Shown one piece after another: positions 26,746-35,501 of a DNA stretch of 64,000 nt. A program made the position numbers and the translations under genes. The first letter of the stretch is position 1, and every line of letters starts with the position of its first letter. This DNA comes from Marinobacter algicola DG893 (GTDB lineage: Bacteria; Pseudomonadota; Gammaproteobacteria; Pseudomonadales; Oleiphilaceae): positions 62,001 to 126,000 of the forward strand of contig NZ_ABCP01000005.1 of the NCBI RefSeq assembly GCF_000170835.1, in the 5' to 3' direction. Below the pieces are notes generated by a model. That model was given only the letters and a program-made list of their open reading frames with translations, made no database searches and was not told the origin of the DNA.

Positions 26746-27698
26746 CCGGCCATTCGCATGGTTTCAGAGGGTAGCTCGCCAAAGGTCTTGCGATAGTCCG
26801 ATGAAAACCGGCCCAGATGACTGAAACCATAATCCAGCGCGATCTCGGTTACGTTCCGGCACTTGCCCTGCAGCAGATCCTCCCTCAGTTTCTGAAGCTT
26901 CAACTGTTTGATATAGCACTTGGGCGTGGTCGCAAAAGCTTTGGAAAAGGCATTGTAGATGGAGCGTACGCTCATATTGGAGACACTGGAAAGCTCTTCG
27001 ATATCGATGTTGCGATGCACATTCTGTTCAATGTACCGCAGCATTTTACCCAGCATGGGCGTACAGGCCGCCCCGCTCTCCTGGCTGGACCAGTTGCTGG
27101 GAAATACTTTCAGCAGTTTCTTTAGGATAATCTCCCGGTAGGGAGCGCAGACCGGGTTTATGTCGTCGTCTTCTGCATCATCAAGCTCGGACAGCACCGC
27201 CTCCATGATATTGATCAGGGCAGGACATAGCCGAAGCTCCACGGGCGCCCGGGTAAAACGAATGCCGTTTTCCGGCAAACGGCCATGGGCCAACTCGCGA
27301 GCATTATTCAGTACATGCTCCGGAACCTTGATAATCAGCTTTTCACAGTCGTCGGAATACTCCAGGTCAATGCTCTCATAGGGGTTCACCATCACGGCCT
27401 GGCCACTGCGAACCTTCATGCGTTCGCCCGCCTGGTGCCAGACGCATTCACCCCGGGTAACAATCTGGAAATGGTAGATCGAATCAAGTTCGGGACTTTT
27501 TACCCGAACATGGTTGCCGTAGCTAAGCTGGGACATCCCGAACCCGGCAAACTCCCTGAAGCTGAGACTGGACTTCCGTTTCTGCTCTCCGAGCATTTCC
27601 AGGCGATGCTGCCCGATATGCTGGTTAACAAACGAAGACACCTCTTCCGGATGTGCCCCCTGAAGGACGGTAGCGCCCGCAAGTGATTGACCAAACAT
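26742..27698 (-). CDS. AraC/XylS family regulator, BenR/XylS-like
   Basis: A 318-residue regulator. Residues from about 50 to 215 form the AraC-binding-like sensor domain, and the C-terminal 100 residues hold two helix-turn-helix motifs. Segments such as SYGNHVRVKSPELDSIYHFQI, ALDYGFSHLGRFSSDYRKTFGELPS are very close to XylS of the TOL plasmid as I remember it. XylS and BenR are activated by benzoates. I use the ATG at 27698, which has GAGG six bases upstream; the ATG at 27710 has none. It sits at the end of the phenol cluster rather than beside ben genes. Confidence 0.85.
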   Translation of the reverse strand: MFGQSLAGATVLQGAHPEEVSSFVNQHIGQHRLEMLGEQKRKSSLSFREFAGFGMSQLSYGNHVRVKSPELDSIYHFQIVTRGECVWHQAGERMKVRSGQAVMVNPYESIDLEYSDDCEKLIIKVPEHVLNNARELAHGRLPENGIRFTRAPVELRLCPALINIMEAVLSELDDAEDDDINPVCAPYREIILKKLLKVFPSNWSSQESGAACTPMLGKMLRYIEQNVHRNIDIEELSSVSNMSVRSIYNAFSKAFATTPKCYIKQLKLQKLREDLLQGKCRNVTEIALDYGFSHLGRFSSDYRKTFGELPSETMRMAG

Positions 27699-27865
27699 CT
27701 CTCGCCTCATTTACTTATTGTTAATGAGTTCACTTTATATAAATTTAGATGGTCAATCAACAACCAATGAAGACACCACAAAAACAGCAAACGTTCGTTG
27801 ATCAAGGAAGAACGCGAGTATGAGGTTTAACGGGGTATACGAGAGCGGCAACTCGCAGTGGAAAG

Positions 27866-28810
27866 TCAGGAGGTCTGTTGCTTCAACAAAGTGGCGATGG
27901 TTGATGTGTATGGAGAATCGATACCAAGACTGGTGCAACGTTTAAGTACAGCGCCGGCAATACTGTCCAGCTCAAGGGGGCGCCCCTTCTCTCTGTCTAC
28001 CAGCATGGACGTTTTGATCGCATTGAAGGAACTGATCAGCTCAAACATTTCATGGAGGTCGTCCTGCGTGAGATTTACATCATCGGCCCTAGATGCCTCA
28101 ACGGTTTCCGCCATCATGCCGTACACAATCCTGCTGAACTCAGGATGATGGGTAAGGCTGTGGGTATCCAACCCCGTCAGTGCCGAGAGGGGATTTACAC
28201 CATTGTTGATCACCAGCTTACGCCATAGCTCGTGGCGAATGTTGTGGGAAAGCATGGTGGGAATACCCGAGTTGTCGAATGCCGCCGCGAGTTTCTCCAA
28301 CAGCAGCGAGCGAGCGCTGCCGGGTTTTCCCGCCGCAGGCCATTCACCCATGATGATCTCGGCAACGCCTTCCGCTTCGACAACGCCCGGCCGGACGATA
28401 TGCCCGCCGATCCGCACCGCAAGCCCGCCAATGATCCGCTCGGTCCCGATAGCTTTTGCCAACAACGGCTCATTATCAACGCCATTCTGGAGGGACAACA
28501 CAGGAACCCGGCCCTGCCTCAGCCAGGCTCCAAGTTCTTCTGCAACCAACGAGGTGGCTGTCGACTTCAGGGCAATGACGATTACGTCAAAGTCGTCAGG
28601 ATGGAATCGGGCGGCCAATTGTTGGTGGCTGAACACCTCTGGAGCATGAATCAATTCCCGCCCCTCGTAGTGAACCTTCAGGCCCTTGCTGACAAGGGCG
28701 TGCAGATGGGCCCCGCGAGCGGTAAGTATCACCTGATGCCCCGCCTCCAGAAGCCTTGCGGCGTAGTAGCCTCCAATGCCACCCGCCCCAACCACCAATA
28801 GTTTCAGCAT
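27866..28810 (-). CDS. Ketopantoate reductase-like (PanE/ApbA) protein
   Basis: A 314-residue NAD(P)H-dependent 2-ketoacid reductase of the PanE/ApbA family. It has the Rossmann motif GAGGIGGYYAARL (residues 8-20), VLSLQNGVDN near 110 and the conserved catalytic Lys in LWRKLVINNGVNPLSAL. It lies 28 bases after the DODA-like gene in the meta-cleavage operon. PanE paralogues are known from several catabolic operons where they may reduce 2-oxo acids; the meta pathway makes 2-oxo acids, so a side-reaction role is plausible. Pantothenate synthesis is the alternative. Confidence 0.85.
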   Translation of the reverse strand: MLKLLVVGAGGIGGYYAARLLEAGHQVILTARGAHLHALVSKGLKVHYEGRELIHAPEVFSHQQLAARFHPDDFDVIVIALKSTATSLVAEELGAWLRQGRVPVLSLQNGVDNEPLLAKAIGTERIIGGLAVRIGGHIVRPGVVEAEGVAEIIMGEWPAAGKPGSARSLLLEKLAAAFDNSGIPTMLSHNIRHELWRKLVINNGVNPLSALTGLDTHSLTHHPEFSRIVYGMMAETVEASRADDVNLTQDDLHEMFELISSFNAIKTSMLVDREKGRPLELDSIAGAVLKRCTSLGIDSPYTSTIATLLKQQTS

Positions 28811-28838
28811 TCACCGAATCCTCTGCATTTTCGACAGA

Positions 28839-29576
28839 TCATTGCATCCATCCATAACCTGCCAGGGACTGACTGTTCTCATTCAGCGAAAAGCCGAACA
28901 GGCGCTGAGGTGCCTGCATTCCTCCCAGACTGAAAGCGGTATTAAGCACACATAGCGTTGGGTCGGCAACGGGGTCTTCGCTCTCCGGATTGATGTGAGA
29001 GGCACCCAGGTCAGATTTCGACATGGCTTTTACCCATCGATGTTCATCTTCCCACTGACGAATCAGATTACGGAGATAACTGTCATGTGGCTGAGGATGG
29101 TCCACGTAGTTGCCGGCTTTTTCCAACCGATCCAGACATATCAGCAATATGCCCTGATTCCTCAAGGCTTCCAGACAATGACCAATGTCCCTGTAATGTT
29201 CACTGGTCATGCCGGTGTTGAGCTGCAGCTCAATCACCTCTTCAGGCGCGAGGGGCGTCATGCTCTCAGCCAGTGCCTTCAAACCCTGTTCCCGAGATCC
29301 GCTAACGGCAACATCAAACCCGCGTTCCGCCATTCCGGATTGCAGGCGCCTGGCAAGAATTCCCTCACCGCACTGGTGAAAGATCTCCGGCTGCGCGCCC
29401 CCTCTTTTCGAGGTAATAAATGCAACGTTGGCGACTACAAGATCGGGCCTTATCAGGCGGCGCAGGCTGGCCTGCCCTTTCGGACCTTTCAGTGCTTCTG
29501 TTTCACAGGACAAGTACAGTACAGGCAGCTTGGTCACGTTACTCACCGGCAAGACGCATTGGTTTGAGGACAGCAC
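28839..29576 (-). CDS. DODA/LigB-fold protein lacking metal ligands (probable pseudoenzyme)
   Basis: A 245-residue protein that aligns by eye with the DODA/YgiD class III extradiol dioxygenases: LPVLYLS at the start, RPDLVVANVAFIT in the second strand, YRDIGHCLEALRNQGILLI in the middle and FSLNENSQSLAGYGWM at the end. The metal-binding histidines are gone: HGSP is replaced by CETE and SAHW by NVAF. It therefore probably does not cleave rings and may be a binding or structural partner. The GTG at 29576 overlaps the dmpI stop (TAGTG), suggesting coupling; a GTG at 29537 is an alternative start. Confidence 0.65.
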   Translation of the reverse strand: MLSSNQCVLPVSNVTKLPVLYLSCETEALKGPKGQASLRRLIRPDLVVANVAFITSKRGGAQPEIFHQCGEGILARRLQSGMAERGFDVAVSGSREQGLKALAESMTPLAPEEVIELQLNTGMTSEHYRDIGHCLEALRNQGILLICLDRLEKAGNYVDHPQPHDSYLRNLIRQWEDEHRWVKAMSKSDLGASHINPESEDPVADPTLCVLNTAFSLGGMQAPQRLFGFSLNENSQSLAGYGWMQ

Positions 29577-29767
29577 TAAGGCCGGACTTTACTGGCCGGC
29601 TCCCCGGCTATCCCGAAATGGCTTTTAGGCATTTCGGTGATGATTACCCGCACGCGTTCAATCGGTGAATCAATTGAGCGTGACATGGCTTCCGACACCT
29701 CACGAATAAGGCGCTCTTTCTGTTCATCCGTGCGACCTTCAAGGATATACAGTTGGGCTATTGGCAT
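29576..29767 (-). CDS. dmpI: 4-oxalocrotonate tautomerase
   Basis: A 63-residue tautomerase, almost identical in length and pattern to the canonical enzyme. After Met removal, Pro1 is the general base ([11 protein letters not shown]), and the conserved Arg in [10 protein letters not shown] and Phe in SHFGIAGE are present. It ketonises 2-hydroxymuconate from the DmpC branch. It is separated from dmpH by two non-dmp genes. Confidence 0.95.
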   Translation of the reverse strand: MPIAQLYILEGRTDEQKERLIREVSEAMSRSIDSPIERVRVIITEMPKSHFGIAGEPASKVRP

Positions 29768-29776
29768 GATGGTTCC

Positions 29777-30412
29777 TCAAGCAAAATCAACAAGAACGTT
29801 CCTGACCCGCTCCGGGCTCGACGACAAGAAGGCCGGGTAGGTGGCCAGGCGACAAAACCATTGGCGAGTTCGTGGAAAGTCAGGAGGCATATCCACACCA
29901 TTGAGCAGGGCCAGAGCAAATCTTGGGAACAGGGCACACTCAGCCAAGGTTGGCCGGTTTCCGAGAAGGAAGTTTTGGTCTCGCAACGCCATCTCCAATG
30001 CAGGCAATCCTCCCAGAAATCCGCGTGTACCTTTACGAATCCTGTCTTGGTCCCATTCGCTTTCCGGTTTATCGCGTTTTTCAAAGACTACTTCCCGCAG
30101 GGATCGCCCCAGAACGCGATCCCCGTAGACGATCCAGCTTCGTGCTTCCGCACGTCGGCGTGGAGATTCTGGCAGCAGGGCAGGACCGGTTTCGGCCAGG
30201 TACTCAAGCATCGGGCCAGAGTCCGTCAGTACCAGGTCACCCTCCATCATCACCGGCACCGTTTGACTCGGCGACAACCGCTGCCACTCGGCGAGGACAT
30301 CCGGGTCTGACCTGTTCAGGCTGTACATCTCCCGCCCCTGCAAAGCCGCGGCAATCCGGACTCGCCAGCAAAACGGACATTCGGGCTTATCAATCAGTCG
30401 TATCCTGCTCAT
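29777..30412 (-). CDS. Glutathione S-transferase family protein
   Basis: A 211-residue GST with an N-terminal thioredoxin-fold domain (RIRLIDKPECPFCWRVRIAA, TVPVMM, TDSGPMLEYL) and an alpha-helical C-terminal domain. The CPFC motif gives it a glutaredoxin/omega-like active site rather than a Ser or Tyr type. It overlaps the following isomerase-like gene by four bases and precedes dmpI by nine, so the pair is embedded in the meta operon. GSTs in aromatic operons handle reactive epoxides, halides or isomerisations; the actual role here is unknown. Confidence 0.82.
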   Translation of the reverse strand: MSRIRLIDKPECPFCWRVRIAAALQGREMYSLNRSDPDVLAEWQRLSPSQTVPVMMEGDLVLTDSGPMLEYLAETGPALLPESPRRRAEARSWIVYGDRVLGRSLREVVFEKRDKPESEWDQDRIRKGTRGFLGGLPALEMALRDQNFLLGNRPTLAECALFPRFALALLNGVDMPPDFPRTRQWFCRLATYPAFLSSSPERVRNVLVDFA

Positions 30413-31002
30413 TGACGTGCTACTCCCAGGTCCTGCAGATGCTCCCCCACAAAATCCAGCCTGTCCTGACCCCAGAAAATCTGGTCGCCGATAACAAACG
30501 TGGGAACACCCAGGGCACCCTTTTCCTGTGCTTCCTTCCAGTTCCGATCAAGCTGGGCATGGAGTTCGGGATCATCAATCGCCCTGGCGAACGCCGCCCT
30601 GTCCAGCCCAACGCTTTCGGCAACTGAGGACAGGACCGCTGCATCCCCTATGTCCAGGCCGTCCGCCCATTCGGCGCGCATCACCGCCACCACATAGGAT
30701 TTGAGCAGTCCTTCCTTTTCTGCCAACAGAGAGCCAGCCCCGGCACGGGTAGGGTCCGTACTCTTCGGAGGTGGGGTCAGAGGCATGCCAAACCGACGTG
30801 CCCAACGTGCCACGTCCTGCCGGGCGATCGGCATCTTGACCTTTGCCCGGTCCGGATCCGAGCGACCGTGCCATCCCCCCAAAGGCCTCCAGAGCAGATT
30901 GACGCGATACTGGTCAAAAATCGCAAACATGCGCTCGCTGGCCAGATAGCAGTAGGGGCTGCGGAAGTTGAAATATAAACGCAGATCAATGGTATTGCTC
31001 AT
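30409..31002 (-). CDS. DsbA-fold 2-hydroxychromene-2-carboxylate isomerase-like protein
   Basis: A 197-residue protein of the DsbA/kappa-GST superfamily. The NFRSPYCYLASERM opening has the catalytic Ser region of 2-hydroxychromene-2-carboxylate isomerase (NahD) and the C-terminal GVPTFVIGDQIFWGQDRLDFV is the family signature. NahD acts on naphthalene-type intermediates, which the phenol pathway does not make. With the adjacent GST it may do a glutathione-dependent isomerisation of an unusual ring-cleavage product. Confidence 0.83.
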   Translation of the reverse strand: MSNTIDLRLYFNFRSPYCYLASERMFAIFDQYRVNLLWRPLGGWHGRSDPDRAKVKMPIARQDVARWARRFGMPLTPPPKSTDPTRAGAGSLLAEKEGLLKSYVVAVMRAEWADGLDIGDAAVLSSVAESVGLDRAAFARAIDDPELHAQLDRNWKEAQEKGALGVPTFVIGDQIFWGQDRLDFVGEHLQDLGVARQ

Positions 31003-31035
31003 AATTCCCTGCTCCGTTGGCAGTGTCTTTGAGGC

Positions 31036-31830
31036 TTAGATAAACTTTCCAGTTACCGTCCCCAACCCCTGGTAACGCACCGTGATGTTGTCACCAGGCT
31101 CCACGGCGATCGCTGCAGTGATGCCACCCGTCATGATGAATGTGCCTGCTGGGATATGCTCACCCCGCTCCGCCAGCAAGTTCGCCAGCATGGCCACGCT
31201 GGAAGCAGGATGACCAAGCACGGCGGCGCCGGCGCCTACATCGACAACTTCACCGTTCTTCTCGACCACCACACCCAGGGTTTTCAAATCCACATCCGCC
31301 ACATCGGCCATCTGGCCGCCAGTGATAAACCGGGTTGATGAAGCGTTGTCTGCCACGACGCTCACCAGGTCGAACTTGAAGTTCTCGTAGCGGGAGTCAA
31401 TAACTTCCACGGCAGGGATCACAAAGTCCGTTGCTGCCAGCACTTGGCCGATATGGCAGCCGGGGCCTTTCAGGGGCGCCTTGGTGACGAAGGCAATCTC
31501 GGCTTCGATTTTGGGGTGAATCAACTCTTTGGTGTTGACCACGCCGCCATCGGGCACGCTGAAATAATCCGCCAGGAACCCGTAGATCGGAGTCTCAACA
31601 CCCATCTGGGCCATCTTCGCCCAGGAGGTGAGTCCCATCTTCATGCCTACGATCTTGTTCCCGCGGGCTTCCTTGCGACGACGGATTTCCCACTGCACGT
31701 CGTAGGCATCCTCAAAGGTCATGTCCGGGTAGTCGTTGGTGACCTTGGTGATGTCGTGTGCCTGCAGTTCGGCGTTTTCCACGTGCTCGGCCAGCGCCAG
31801 CACCTGATCTCGGCTTAATGTCTTGCTCAT
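31036..31830 (-). CDS. dmpH: 4-oxalocrotonate decarboxylase
   Basis: A 264-residue member of the hydratase/decarboxylase (FAH-like) family. It decarboxylates 2-oxo-3-hexenedioate to 2-oxopent-4-enoate and works in complex with DmpE. Metal-binding region [16 protein letters not shown] and DNASSTRF are family hallmarks. The ATG overlaps the dmpG stop by four bases. Confidence 0.94.
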   Translation of the reverse strand: MSKTLSRDQVLALAEHVENAELQAHDITKVTNDYPDMTFEDAYDVQWEIRRRKEARGNKIVGMKMGLTSWAKMAQMGVETPIYGFLADYFSVPDGGVVNTKELIHPKIEAEIAFVTKAPLKGPGCHIGQVLAATDFVIPAVEVIDSRYENFKFDLVSVVADNASSTRFITGGQMADVADVDLKTLGVVVEKNGEVVDVGAGAAVLGHPASSVAMLANLLAERGEHIPAGTFIMTGGITAAIAVEPGDNITVRYQGLGTVTGKFI

Positions 31831-32864
31831 GCGTTTTGCTCCTTCTGTGCCGCCAGCAGATCCAGCGCCACGTCCACAATCATGTCTTCCTGGCCACCCA
31901 CCATGCGGCGTTTGCCCAGCTCCACCAGAATATCCACGGTCTTCAGGCCGTACTTCTGCGCCGCCACTTCGGAGTGGCGCAGGAAGCTGGAATACACACC
32001 GGCGTAGCCCAGCGCCAGAGTTTCACGGTCCACTCTGACGGGACGGTCCTGCAGCGGCCTGACAATGTCATCAGCCGCATCCATCAGGGCGTACACATCA
32101 GTGCCATGCTCCCAACCCATCTTGTCGAAGGCTGCAATGCACACTTCCAGCGGCGCGTTGCCGGCACCGGCACCCATGCCGGCCAGGGAGGCATCAACCC
32201 GGTCACAGCCTTCTTCCACCGCCACGATGGAGTTGGCCACACCGAGAGCCAGGTTGTGGTGGGCGTGAATGCCGGTTTCGGTTTCCGGCTTGAGAACGTC
32301 CTTGAGCGCCCGGAAGCGATCACGGATGTCGTTCATGTTCATGGCGCCGCCGGAGTCGACCACGTACAGGCAGGTAGCGCCGTAGTCTTCCATCAGCTTG
32401 GCCTGCTCCGCCAACCCCTGTGGGGTCTGCATGTGGCTCATCATCAGGAAGCCGACGGTGTCCATGCCCAGCTTGCGGGCGTGCTCAATGTGCTGCCTGG
32501 ACACATCCGCTTCGGTGCAGTGGGTGGCCACACGAACAATGCGGGCGCCGGCGTTGTAGGCGTTGTCCAGGTCGTGGACGGTGCCGATACCAGGCAATAA
32601 CAGGGTGGCGATCTTGGCGTGTTCGATGACATCAGAGACTGCTTCAATCCACTCCAGGTCAGTGTGGGCACCAAAGCCGTAGTTGAAGCTGGAGCCCTGC
32701 AGGCCGTCACCGTGGGCCACTTCGATGGAATCGACCCTGGCCTTATCCAGGGCACGGGCAATGTCCTGCACGTTCTGGATGGAGTACTGGTGGCGAATGG
32801 CGTGGCTGCCGTCGCGCAGGGTCACATCGGAGATGTAGAGTTTTTTGCCGGGATTGAATGTCAT
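31827..32864 (-). CDS. dmpG: 4-hydroxy-2-oxovalerate aldolase
   Basis: A 345-residue class II aldolase of the HMGL-like TIM-barrel family. It cleaves 4-hydroxy-2-oxovalerate to pyruvate and acetaldehyde. The opening [20 protein letters not shown] gives the Arg-Asp catalytic pair, and [13 protein letters not shown] gives the metal-binding histidines. The start at 32864 ([10 protein letters not shown]) follows AGGAGG. It forms a channelling complex with DmpF. Confidence 0.96.
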   Translation of the reverse strand: MTFNPGKKLYISDVTLRDGSHAIRHQYSIQNVQDIARALDKARVDSIEVAHGDGLQGSSFNYGFGAHTDLEWIEAVSDVIEHAKIATLLLPGIGTVHDLDNAYNAGARIVRVATHCTEADVSRQHIEHARKLGMDTVGFLMMSHMQTPQGLAEQAKLMEDYGATCLYVVDSGGAMNMNDIRDRFRALKDVLKPETETGIHAHHNLALGVANSIVAVEEGCDRVDASLAGMGAGAGNAPLEVCIAAFDKMGWEHGTDVYALMDAADDIVRPLQDRPVRVDRETLALGYAGVYSSFLRHSEVAAQKYGLKTVDILVELGKRRMVGGQEDMIVDVALDLLAAQKEQNA

Positions 32865-32877
32865 GGGAATACCCTCC

Positions 32878-33813
32878 TCAGTTGACCAACGATTCAGCAA
32901 TACGCTCGGCGGTGCCGAGGGCGGCGGAGGTCATGATGTCCAGGTTGCCGGCGTAGGCCGGCAGGTAATGGGCGGCGCCCTCCACTTCCAGGAAGATGGA
33001 GGTCTTCAGGCCGCTGAAGCGGCCCAGGCCCGGGACGTTCATGGGCTGATCTTCAGGAATGTCGTCAAACTGCACGGTCTGCTTGAGCCGGTAGCCCGGC
33101 ACGTAGCTATTGACGGCCTTGACCATCTCTTCAACGGAGGCTTCCACTTCGGCCTTGTCTGCGGCATCCGAAAGCACGTAAACGGTATCTCGCATCAGCA
33201 ATGGCGGCTCCGCAGGGTTCAGGATGATGATGGCCTTGCCCTTGCCGGCACCACCGACCACTTCAATCGCTTTGGAGGTGGTTTCGGTGAACTCGTCGAT
33301 ATTGGCGCGGGTACCGGGGCCGGCGGACTTAGAAGAGATAGAGGCGACGATTTCGGCGTAGTGGGCCTTGGCCACTCGCGATACCGCCGCCACCATGGGA
33401 ATGGTGGCCTGGCCACCACAGGTGACCATGTTGACGTTGCCCTCGGCCAGATGTTCCTCCAGGTTCACCACCGGCACGCAGTAGGGGCCGATGGCCGCCG
33501 GGGTCAGGTCCACCACACGGATATCGGGCTTGTGTTCCCGCAGCAGTTTGTCATTGTGAACATGGGCGCCGGCGGAGGTGGCGTCGAACACCACCTGGAT
33601 ATCGGCGAACTCGGGCATTTTCACCAGACCTTCCACACCTTCGGCGGTGGTGGCCACGCCCATGCGGGCGGCACGGGCCAGGCCGTCGGATTCGGGATCA
33701 ATCCCCACCATCACCCCCATCTCGATGTGTTCGGCGGCGCGCAGGATCTTGATCATCAGGTCGGTACCGATGTTGCCCGAGCCGATGATGGCGGCTTTGA
33801 TTTTGTTGCTCAT
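32878..33813 (-). CDS. dmpF: Acetaldehyde dehydrogenase (acylating)
   Basis: A 311-residue CoA-acylating dehydrogenase that turns acetaldehyde into acetyl-CoA. It has the Rossmann motif [15 protein letters not shown] and the catalytic Cys in [13 protein letters not shown] (about residue 130). The C-terminal dimerisation domain includes [20 protein letters not shown]. Thirteen bases separate it from dmpG. Confidence 0.96.
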   Translation of the reverse strand: MSNKIKAAIIGSGNIGTDLMIKILRAAEHIEMGVMVGIDPESDGLARAARMGVATTAEGVEGLVKMPEFADIQVVFDATSAGAHVHNDKLLREHKPDIRVVDLTPAAIGPYCVPVVNLEEHLAEGNVNMVTCGGQATIPMVAAVSRVAKAHYAEIVASISSKSAGPGTRANIDEFTETTSKAIEVVGGAGKGKAIIILNPAEPPLLMRDTVYVLSDAADKAEVEASVEEMVKAVNSYVPGYRLKQTVQFDDIPEDQPMNVPGLGRFSGLKTSIFLEVEGAAHYLPAYAGNLDIMTSAALGTAERIAESLVN

Positions 33814-33836
33814 GATGTTGTCCTCTTCAATCCGGG

Positions 33837-34622
33837 TCAGGCGAAGCGCACGGAAGCGCTGCCGATACCACCGATATCCACGCGCATGTAATCACCGGCC
33901 TTGACCGGTTCCAGCGGCACCAGGGAGCCGGACAGGATGACCTCACCGGCTTTCAGGGTGATGCCAAACTCGCCCAGCGTGTTAGCCAGCCAGGTCACGC
34001 AGTTCACCGGGGAACCCAGGGCCGCAGCGCCGGCCCCGGCGCTCAGCACGCTGCCGTTCTTTTCCACCACCATGCCGCAGGTCACGAGATCGACCTTGCG
34101 GGGAGAAACCGCCTGATCGCCCAACACAAACAGGCCGCAGGAGGCGTTGTCCGCTACGGTGTCCTGGATGGCGATCCTCCAGTCCTGGATGCGGGAATCG
34201 ACAATCTCGAAACAGGGCATCACACACTCGGTGGCAGCGAGTACATCGGCATTGGTTACCCCGGGGCCGCTCAGATCTTTTTTCAGGATGAAAGCAATTT
34301 CGCCCTCGGCACGGGGCGCAATCAGCCGGTCGCTGATGGGCATGACTTCGCCACTGTTGAACACCATGTCGTCGGTCAGGTAACCGAAATCAGGCTGGTG
34401 CACGTTCAGCATGTTCTGCACCGCCTTGCTGGTGACACCGATCTTCTTGCCGATGATGGAGGCGCCATCCGCCAGGCGGCGTTCCAGCATGCGCAGGGAA
34501 ATGTGGTAGGCGTCGTTAATGGTGATGTCTTCGCCGCGGGCGGTCAGCGGTGCGACCGCCTCCCGGCTCAGCATGGCCTGGTAGAGCTCATCACCAAAGG
34601 CCTGGATGCGTGTCTGTTCCAT
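33837..34622 (-). CDS. dmpE: 2-oxopent-4-enoate hydratase
   Basis: A 261-residue FAH-like hydratase that adds water to 2-oxopent-4-enoate to give 4-hydroxy-2-oxovalerate. It is a paralogue of DmpH. The residues [20 protein letters not shown] and [11 protein letters not shown] match the family. Its ATG overlaps the dmpD stop by one base (TAATG). Confidence 0.94.
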   Translation of the reverse strand: MEQTRIQAFGDELYQAMLSREAVAPLTARGEDITINDAYHISLRMLERRLADGASIIGKKIGVTSKAVQNMLNVHQPDFGYLTDDMVFNSGEVMPISDRLIAPRAEGEIAFILKKDLSGPGVTNADVLAATECVMPCFEIVDSRIQDWRIAIQDTVADNASCGLFVLGDQAVSPRKVDLVTCGMVVEKNGSVLSAGAGAAALGSPVNCVTWLANTLGEFGITLKAGEVILSGSLVPLEPVKAGDYMRVDIGGIGSASVRFA

Positions 34623-35494
34623 TACTCTGCTCCTGAAGCCGCTTGATCGGCCTCGGTCAGGAAATCGTTCACCAGCCGGGCGAACCGGCTGGCATGTTCA
34701 ATCTGGGTCCAATGGCCGCAACGGCCGAATACATGCAACTGGGCCCGGTCGATCAGTTCCGACAGTTGCAGTGAGGCCTCCAGCGGTATCACCTCATCCT
34801 CGCGACCGTGAAGAATCAGGGTTTCGTGTGGCAACGCACGGATGTCTTTCTCCTCGCTGGCCAGGTTGTCGACCCAACGCTGACGGGGGGCCGGGAACAT
34901 GGCAGAGAAGGATTCCTGGAAACCGGGACGGATGCTGGCCTGATACCGCATCTCCGCCAGTTCCTCGGTAAGCAAACCTTTGTTAAAGGCAAACACATCC
35001 ATCAGGCGGCGCATGTTTTCAAGGGAAGGCTCGTAGCCCCAGACTTCATTCAGTCCTTCAGTGATTGGAAAGCTGACGCCGACAGAGCCCATCAGGACCA
35101 GGCGGCGAACCCTCTCCGGGTACTCGATGGCCAACGCCAGTGCCAGGCCGCCACCGAAAGAGTTGCCGACCAGATCCACCTGTTGCAGATCCAGCGCATC
35201 CAATACACCGATGGCATGGGCCACCCAGCGCTCCCGATTGTAGGTGTTGTCTTCCGGACGTTGGGTATATCCAAAGCCAAGCATGTCCGGAGCCACCACA
35301 CGACGGTTTTTTGCCAGCTCCGGAATCACCAGGCGCCAGTTGGCCCAGGCGGTCACGCCGGGGCCAGAGCCGTGGATCATCATTACCGGGACACCACTCT
35401 GAGAACGGACATCACCATGGTCGTGCACGTTGGTGCGGTAGCCTGCAGCGGTTATCTCACGCCCGATTTCCGGGCTGTTTTCAGGTGCGGTCAT
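34622..35494 (-). CDS. dmpD: 2-hydroxymuconic semialdehyde hydrolase
   Basis: A 290-residue alpha/beta hydrolase that splits the ring-cleavage product into formate (or a carboxylate) and 2-oxopent-4-enoate. The oxyanion region MMIHGSGPGVTAWANW, nucleophile GNSFGGGLALA, Asp in HGREDEVIP and His in GRCGHWTQIE complete the triad. Seven bases from dmpC. Confidence 0.94.
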   Translation of the reverse strand: MTAPENSPEIGREITAAGYRTNVHDHGDVRSQSGVPVMMIHGSGPGVTAWANWRLVIPELAKNRRVVAPDMLGFGYTQRPEDNTYNRERWVAHAIGVLDALDLQQVDLVGNSFGGGLALALAIEYPERVRRLVLMGSVGVSFPITEGLNEVWGYEPSLENMRRLMDVFAFNKGLLTEELAEMRYQASIRPGFQESFSAMFPAPRQRWVDNLASEEKDIRALPHETLILHGREDEVIPLEASLQLSELIDRAQLHVFGRCGHWTQIEHASRFARLVNDFLTEADQAASGAE

Positions 35495-35501
35495 GGTCAG
35501 C

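Noticed and set aside
32845..33891. 348-codon open frame on the plus strand
   Set aside because: Antisense to dmpF; Gly/His-rich product without domain.
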